Shown here piece by piece: positions 59,405-64,000 of a DNA stretch of 64,000 bases (its first letter is position 1; each line of letters opens with the position of its first letter). The stretch spans positions 124,001 to 188,000 of the forward strand of contig JAPOHD010000013.1 in the NCBI GenBank assembly GCA_026671195.1. The letters run 5' to 3'. Source of the DNA: Draconibacterium aestuarii (GTDB lineage Bacteria; Bacteroidota; Bacteroidia; Bacteroidales; Prolixibacteraceae). Under the pieces are notes generated by a model that saw only the letters and a program-made list of their open reading frames with translations, was not told where the DNA came from and searched no databases. The translations under genes were made by a program, and so were the position numbers.

Positions 59405-60988
59405 ATGAATTTACAGATTGATAAAAAAGAAGTGAAACCTTTGGATGTGGAGAAAATGATGCACGTGTATGATTTTTCTTCAGAAACGATCCGTACTATT
59501 ACAACGGAAAATTTGCTTCCTGCAGCTTTAATAAACCGACTTCAAAATTGTTATCCGCAGCACTCAGGGTTCGTTAAAACACGAACCATCTTTACCGATA
59601 AAACGTACTACGCGGGTTTAAAAGGTTTTCGTGAGATTGTTGGTAAATTGAACGAAAATGGGATTGAAATTAGTGCGGTAGAGGAACGTGAGTTTTTTAT
59701 AGAAATCTACAGATTTTTGGTTACCAAACACATTTTGAATACCATCGATTGGGACAATTACGAGAATGATCCGGTTTATTATCTCATTTTTCCGCAACCC
59801 GGAATGATAAATCCGGAAGATATAAAACTTTATGTAGCGGCGAAAAGCGATGAAGAAAGACGACAAGTTGTTGAAACCTACCAGCATAAAACCAATCCGC
59901 ACGACGGGAAACAAAAATTAAATAAACCCTGGTATGTGGGCAGCGAGGGGCAATTGGAAATTCTCGAAGGTTGCCAGCATAAATATCCGCCAATTGAATT
60001 GATTCTGGATAGCACAACCCAAAACTGTTTTGCTTTTTGCACCTACTGTTTCAGGCATGCACAGGTTCGTGGCGATGAAGATATGTTTGCTCAACAAAGT
60101 GTAGGACAGGTACATAATTACTTAAAACAACACAAAGAAATAAGCGACATTTTAATTACAGGTGGCGATGGCGGATATATTCCTTACGAGCGTTTGCTGG
60201 AGTATGTGAAGCCATTAATTGATGATCCGGAATTGGTACACATTCGAACGCTTCGTATTGGTTCGCGGGCCATTACTTATCATCCCGAATTTCTGCTCAG
60301 TGATAAATTCGCAAAAATTTTAAAATTGTTGAAACACACAATAGATAGCGGAATTCAGGTGGTTTGGATGGCGCATTTATCCACACCGCGCGAGTTGATG
60401 AATCCAGGCTCTGTTGCAGCAGTAAAACGATTGAAAAGCTTTGGTATTACTGTAAAAAGTCAGAGTCCGATTATGAATCATATTAGTTTGTACAGGGATG
60501 AGTACGGGAAAGTGGATATTGACAGATCCGCACAAAACTGGATCGATCTTGGGAATGTTCTGGCCATTTTGGGCATTGGATTCCATTCGATGTACTGTGC
60601 ACGTCCCACCGGCGAGCACCACTATTTTACGGCTCCGCTGGCCGATATCTCGAAAATATTCAGCAAGGTTTTCCGAAGTTTAGCATCCATTAATCGTCCA
60701 TCACGTCATATTACAATGACATCGTCGGCAGGAAAAACTTCGTTGATGGGAACTACCGTAATAAACGGAGAGAAAGTTTTTGCCCTGAAGTTTAACGAGG
60801 CCAGAAACATGGAGTGGATGGACAGCGTATATTTTGCTGAGTTCGATGAGCAGCAGAATACAATTGAAAAATTAAAGCCTTACGGAGCCGACAAATATTT
60901 TTATGAAGATGAGCTGGCCGGGATTGAAAACAGGCTGGAAGAAGCACTACTGAAAGAAATGAAACAGGCAGAAAACCATGATCAATAA
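59405..60988 (+). CDS. KamA-like radical-SAM 2,3-aminomutase
   Basis: 527 residues; lysine 2,3-aminomutases have about 415-440, so about 100 extra residues lie at the N-terminus. The Fe-S/SAM site is C208-x3-C212-x2-C215 (NCFAFCTYCFRH), the SAM loop is TGGDGG (252-257), and RIGSR (284-288) is also conserved. The PLP lysine is probably Lys444 (TSSAGK; GGGGK in known enzymes). At the two sites where Clostridium lysine aminomutase has Asp contacts to the side-chain amine (Asp293, Asp330, my hand alignment from memory), this protein has Ala399 (next to Arg400) and Thr437. So the substrate is probably not lysine but an acidic amino acid such as 2-aminoadipate or glutamate. It overlaps the next gene by 11 bases. 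Confidence 0.8.
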   Translation: MNLQIDKKEVKPLDVEKMMHVYDFSSETIRTITTENLLPAALINRLQNCYPQHSGFVKTRTIFTDKTYYAGLKGFREIVGKLNENGIEISAVEEREFFIEIYRFLVTKHILNTIDWDNYENDPVYYLIFPQPGMINPEDIKLYVAAKSDEERRQVVETYQHKTNPHDGKQKLNKPWYVGSEGQLEILEGCQHKYPPIELILDSTTQNCFAFCTYCFRHAQVRGDEDMFAQQSVGQVHNYLKQHKEISDILITGGDGGYIPYERLLEYVKPLIDDPELVHIRTLRIGSRAITYHPEFLLSDKFAKILKLLKHTIDSGIQVVWMAHLSTPRELMNPGSVAAVKRLKSFGITVKSQSPIMNHISLYRDEYGKVDIDRSAQNWIDLGNVLAILGIGFHSMYCARPTGEHHYFTAPLADISKIFSKVFRSLASINRPSRHITMTSSAGKTSLMGTTVINGEKVFALKFNEARNMEWMDSVYFAEFDEQQNTIEKLKPYGADKYFYEDELAGIENRLEEALLKEMKQAENHDQ

Positions 60989-61694
60989 AATTGTATCGAA
61001 TACGGCAGAAGCTGTGGCTGATATTTTTGATGGGGCTACGATAATGATCAGCGGTTTTGGTGAAGCCGGCAGTCCGGTGGAACTGATCCATGCACTGGTC
61101 GATCAGGGGGCGCGCAACCTGACGGTGGTGAGTAACAATGCCGGAAGCGGACATGTTGGTCTGGCTGCCTTGATTGAAAACCGACAGGTCGGCAAAATAA
61201 TTTGTTCGTTTCCGCGAACTTCCATCTCAGTGGTTTTCCCCGAATTGTACCGCAACGGAGAAATTGAGCTGGAACTGGTTCCGCAGGGAACTCTGGCTGA
61301 ACGTATTCGTGCCGGAGGTTCCGGAATTCCGGCCTTTTATACACGGACTTCGGTAAACACTCAGTTGGCAGAGAATAAGGAACTTCGTTCTTTCAACAAC
61401 AAAGAATATGTGCTTGAAAAGGCAATCGTAGCCGATTTTGCCTTGGTGAAATGCCACGAAGCAGATAAATACGGCAACCTGATTTATAACAAAACCGCCC
61501 GCAATTTTGGCCCGGTTATGTGTATGGCGGCTAAAACCACAATTGTTCAGGCACGAAAAATAATAGAGGTGGGCGAGATCGATCCCGAGTGTGTGGTCAC
61601 TCCCGGAATTTTTGTGCACCGTGTGGTCGAAATTTCCAATCCGGCCGATGAATCAAAACTGGTGGCCGAAGAAAGGAGGTATCCATGGAAATAA
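60978..61694 (+). CDS. 3-oxoacid CoA-transferase subunit A, PcaI-like
   Basis: 238 residues. Reads as the alpha subunit of the 3-oxoadipate:succinyl-CoA transferase: TIMISGFGEAGSPVELIHALVDQGARNLTVVSNNAG, IICSFPRTSISVVFPELYRNGEIELELVPQGTLAERIRAGG, KTARNFGPVMCMAAKTTIVQ and VTPGIFVHRVVEI. These strings are closer to PcaI than to ScoA or AtoD, judged from memory. It works as a dimer with the next gene product. Starts 11 bases before the stop of the aminomutase gene and overlaps the next gene by 10. Confidence 0.85.
   Translation: MINKIVSNTAEAVADIFDGATIMISGFGEAGSPVELIHALVDQGARNLTVVSNNAGSGHVGLAALIENRQVGKIICSFPRTSISVVFPELYRNGEIELELVPQGTLAERIRAGGSGIPAFYTRTSVNTQLAENKELRSFNNKEYVLEKAIVADFALVKCHEADKYGNLIYNKTARNFGPVMCMAAKTTIVQARKIIEVGEIDPECVVTPGIFVHRVVEISNPADESKLVAEERRYPWK
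61673..61680 (+). promoter_or_regulatory. Perfect Shine-Dalgarno before the CoA-transferase B subunit
   Basis: AAGGAGGT, four bases ahead of ATG 61685. Such a full anti-SD match is rare in Bacteroidota genes and decides the start. Confidence 0.7.
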
Positions 61695-62350
61695 AAGAAA
61701 AATTGGGATGGAGCGTGAATGAGATGGCACAAAACGTGGCCCGTGATATTCAGGATGGTGCATATGTAAATCTTGGAATCGGCATGCCTGAATTGGTGGC
61801 TGGTTTTATTCCCGAAGGTCGCGAAGTGATCTATCATACCGAAAATGGCTTGTTGGGAATGGGAGCTGTAGCTGTTCCGGGAACGGAAGATCCCGAACTG
61901 GTGAATGCCGGTAAAAAATATGTGACAGCGATTCCCGGGGCAGCTTATTTCCATCATGCCGATAGTTTTGCTATGATCCGAGGCGGACACATCGATATTT
62001 GTGTGCTGGGCGCTTACCAGGTTTCGGAAGAAGGCGATCTGGCCAACTGGTCAACCGGTGTGGTTGATGCTATTCCGGCAGTGGGCGGAGCAATGGATCT
62101 GGTGGCCGGTGTGGAAACTATTTTTGTGATCACCAAACATTGTACAAAAAACGGAGATCCAAAAATTGTAAAAAAATGTACCTATCCGCTGACCGGTAAA
62201 AACGTGGTGAGCAGCATTTACTCCGACCTCGCCATCATTGATGTAATTGATAAAAGACTTGTAGTACGCGAACTGGCGCCGGGCGTTTCATTTGAAATCC
62301 TGCAGCAGCAGACCGGTGCAACCCTGCATAAATCAAAACTTTCAGAATAA
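61685..62350 (+). CDS. 3-oxoacid CoA-transferase subunit B, PcaJ-like
   Basis: 221 residues. Catalytic Glu53 in HTENGLLGMG; DGAYVNLGIGMPELVAGFIP, SYFHHADSFAMIRGGHIDICVLGAYQVSEEGDLANW (GAAYFHHADS here), AIPAVGGAMDLVAG and CTYPLTGKNVVSSIYSDLAIIDV complete the family. Matches the beta subunit PcaJ. With subunit A it moves CoA from succinyl-CoA to a 3-oxoacid, best fit 3-oxoadipate. The gene follows a perfect Shine-Dalgarno, and the aminotransferase starts 4 bases after its stop. Confidence 0.85.
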   Translation: MEIKEKLGWSVNEMAQNVARDIQDGAYVNLGIGMPELVAGFIPEGREVIYHTENGLLGMGAVAVPGTEDPELVNAGKKYVTAIPGAAYFHHADSFAMIRGGHIDICVLGAYQVSEEGDLANWSTGVVDAIPAVGGAMDLVAGVETIFVITKHCTKNGDPKIVKKCTYPLTGKNVVSSIYSDLAIIDVIDKRLVVRELAPGVSFEILQQQTGATLHKSKLSE

Positions 62351-62354
62351 AAAA

Positions 62355-63689
62355 ATGGCTAAATCAAGCAACAGCGAAAAATTATACCGAAAAGCCGAAA
62401 AGGTACTTGCAGGTGGAGTGAGCCGGAATACTGTGTTTCGGCAACCCTATCCCAATTACGCGAACTCGGCATCGGGTTGTTACATTACAGATATTGAAGG
62501 AATCGAACGAATCGATTTTGCCAACAACATGGCTGCGTTGATTCACGGGCACTCTTTCCCGCCTGTGGTTGACGCTGTTATCGAACAGCTCCGTAAAGGA
62601 ACCGCTTACACGCTGGCTTCTGAAATTGAAGTGGCTTTTGCCCAACATCTGATAAAAAGAGTGAAAAGTTTCGAGCGGATCCGTTTTACGAATTCAGGAA
62701 CGGAAGCAGTGATGGCCATGATCAAGGCTTCGCGGGCTTTTACCGAGAAAGCGAAAATTGCCAAGGCGGAGGGATCTTACCACGGAACCTATGATTTTGC
62801 GGAGGTGAGCCAGACTGCAAATCCATCCAATTGGGGAAAAATCGACCGCCCGAGCAGCGTGCCACTGGCACACGGAACACCTGTTGGTGTGTCGAAAGAT
62901 GTACTTATTTATCCGTATAATGATATTGAACGGACCCTTGCCATTCTTGACCGGCAGGCAGGTCAGATCGCTTGTGTGATCATCGATCCTGTACCGCATC
63001 GTGTAGGTTTAGTGCCGGGGAATGATGATTTTATCCGTGCGGTTTACGATTGGACCCGGCGCAACGGGGCACTGATGGTTTTTGATGAGGTGGTCACTTT
63101 CCGGGTAAATTATGGCGGTGCCCAGCAAAAGTATACTGTTCAGCCCGACCTGACTTCACTCGGAAAAATTATTGGGGGAGGATTCCCGGTGGGGGCTGTG
63201 GCCGGTCGCGCCGATGTTATGAAGGTGTTTGATCCGCATGAAAAGAGTTTGCTTCTGCCATATTCCGGAACCTTTTCCGCCAATCCGATAACGATGACAG
63301 CCGGTTACAAAGCCATGGAATATTTTGATAAAACAGCGGTTAAAAAACTGAATGCACTCGCACAAAAAGCCGTCAGTCAGATTCGTGAGGTAATTCGCCT
63401 GGCTGATGTTCCGGTCTCGGTTACCGGAGCCGGTTCCATGTTTCGGATGCACCTGCGCCCGACACCACCCACCACTTATCGCGAGGCATACCAATCAAAA
63501 GAAGTCAGCGATGTGGTAAAAGAGTTGCTTGACTTTATGTATTACAAGGAAAATGTTTTGATGATCAATACTTTTTCGTGCATGCTTTCAACGGTGATGA
63601 CTCCAAAGGAAATTGACCGCCTGACAGAAGGTTTGCATCGTGCTTTTGTAGAATTAAAACCAAAGATTGACAAACTAAATCTGAAATAA
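62355..63689 (+). CDS. Class-III aminotransferase, beta-amino-acid transaminase type
   Basis: 444 residues from MAKSSNSEKLYRKAEK (an upstream ATG in the CoA-transferase gene adds 21 unlikely residues). PLP sites: NSGTEAVMAMIKASRAFT (113-130), Asp244 in MVFDEVVTF, and Lys271 in TSLGKIIGGGFPVG. It resembles glutamate-1-semialdehyde aminomutase, but the N-terminal GGVNSPVR of that enzyme is GGVSRNTVF here. Its Arg24 lies where beta-phenylalanine transaminases carry a carboxylate-binding Arg (NSRSVLF, from memory). A beta-transaminase that removes the amino group of 3-aminoadipate (or beta-glutamate, beta-lysine) fits the operon. It is 8 bases before the thiolase gene. Confidence 0.75.
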   Translation: MAKSSNSEKLYRKAEKVLAGGVSRNTVFRQPYPNYANSASGCYITDIEGIERIDFANNMAALIHGHSFPPVVDAVIEQLRKGTAYTLASEIEVAFAQHLIKRVKSFERIRFTNSGTEAVMAMIKASRAFTEKAKIAKAEGSYHGTYDFAEVSQTANPSNWGKIDRPSSVPLAHGTPVGVSKDVLIYPYNDIERTLAILDRQAGQIACVIIDPVPHRVGLVPGNDDFIRAVYDWTRRNGALMVFDEVVTFRVNYGGAQQKYTVQPDLTSLGKIIGGGFPVGAVAGRADVMKVFDPHEKSLLLPYSGTFSANPITMTAGYKAMEYFDKTAVKKLNALAQKAVSQIREVIRLADVPVSVTGAGSMFRMHLRPTPPTTYREAYQSKEVSDVVKELLDFMYYKENVLMINTFSCMLSTVMTPKEIDRLTEGLHRAFVELKPKIDKLNLK

Positions 63690-63697
63690 AAAAACAC

Positions 63698-64000
63698 ATG
63701 AGAGAAGTATTTATTTGCGATGCCATCCGAACTCCTGTCGGAAAATACGGAGGTGCTTTGGCATCAGTGAGAGCAGATGATTTGGCTGCCATTCCGTTAA
63801 ATACCTTAGTTGAAAGAAATCTGCAGTTAAAAGATGTGATCGTGGACGATGTAATACTGGGTTGTGCCAATCAGGCCGGAGAAGATAACCGTAACATTGC
63901 ACGAATGGCACTTCTTTTGGCCGGTTTTCCCGAAGCGGTGCCAGGTGTTACCATTAATCGTTTGTGTGCTTCGGGAATGGAGGCAATTGGAATTGCAGCG
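63698..64000 (+). CDS. Acyl-CoA thiolase, 3-oxoadipyl-CoA thiolase (PcaF)-like, cut by window end
   Basis: The first 101 residues are present; the rest lies beyond the window. MREVFICDAIRTPVGKYGGAL, RADDLAAIPL, DDVILGCANQAGEDNRNIARMALLLAGFPEAVPG and VTINRLCASGMEA (nucleophile Cys90) follow the PcaF start closely, notably CANQAGEDNRN. It would cleave 3-oxoadipyl-CoA to succinyl-CoA and acetyl-CoA. Thiolases of other acyl-CoAs share the Cys region, but the upstream half is PcaF-like. Confidence 0.8.
   Translation, partial: MREVFICDAIRTPVGKYGGALASVRADDLAAIPLNTLVERNLQLKDVIVDDVILGCANQAGEDNRNIARMALLLAGFPEAVPGVTINRLCASGMEAIGIAA

Noticed and set aside
59405..63689. Classical lysine fermentation cluster (kamA-kamDE-kdd-kce-kal)
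   Set aside because: Only the kamA-like gene matches; none of the other genes is present, and the CoA-transferase and thiolase are of the Pca type.
1..64000. CRISPR array
   Set aside because: No regularly spaced direct repeats with unique spacers; the 33-34-step repeats in the methyltransferase are at protein level only.

Overview
The window looks like one stretch of a Bacteroidota chromosome. The lineage is probably near Marinilabiliales/Prolixibacteraceae; that is inferred from gene content only, not from a marker search. Evidence for Bacteroidota: promoters of the TAnnTTTG type in front of ffh, mutS2, tex and a DUF3276 gene, few Shine-Dalgarno sites, lipoprotein-type polysaccharide enzymes, and families typical of the phylum (PUR/DUF3276, AGCS carrier with a large loop, DUF3472, GH110). 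The window holds two very different halves.

Region 1 (1 to about 26.75 kb) is most of a prophage or phage-derived element, nearly all on the minus strand. Read from its right end: an immunity-type switch (HTH repressor and a second HTH gene on plus; a LuxR-type regulator and a small gene on minus; palindromes between them), a 0.45 kb non-coding stretch with two tRNA T-arm look-alikes, then about 11 kb of small early genes. These include zinc-ribbon proteins, an ASCH-like protein, a DUF5131 (Gp37/Gp68) protein, an OB-fold-like protein and a 1087-residue primase-helicase. A set of small genes follows, each preceded by a repeated NTG-AAA-CWA-TTT-GAA element. Then come a PP-loop (PAPS-reductase-like) enzyme and a C5-cytosine methyltransferase with eight tandem repeats in its target-recognition region. 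A non-coding gap with direct repeats separates these from the structural genes: two paralogous tail/head proteins, an S49 protease-scaffold fusion and the major capsid protein. Three glycosyltransferase-like genes and a methyltransferase close the window on the left. No integrase, terminase or portal is visible, so the element continues beyond position 1.

A 1 kb decayed strip (26.75-27.77 kb) with an ISL3 transposase tail separates the phage from the host genes.

Region 2 (27.77-57.5 kb) is ordinary chromosome. It has a GH110-like alpha-galactosidase, a sulfatase and a sialidase-like lipoprotein (sulfated or host-type glycans), and housekeeping genes (mutS2, tex, ffh, folD, nth, an ABC-F ATPase, pepD). 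It also has two AI-2E/PerM permeases, an AGCS amino-acid carrier, a nitroreductase, an SGNH hydrolase and others.

Region 3 (57.55-64.0 kb) is the most interesting part. A Lys9-type saccharopine dehydrogenase is divergent from a tight five-gene operon: KamA-like radical-SAM aminomutase, PcaI- and PcaJ-like CoA-transferase subunits, a class-III aminotransferase resembling beta-amino-acid transaminases, and a PcaF-like thiolase cut by the window end. Together they suggest an undescribed route: 2-aminoadipate to 3-aminoadipate to 3-oxoadipate to 3-oxoadipyl-CoA to succinyl-CoA plus acetyl-CoA, as an outlet for lysine carbon. The order of reactions and the substrate are my inference.
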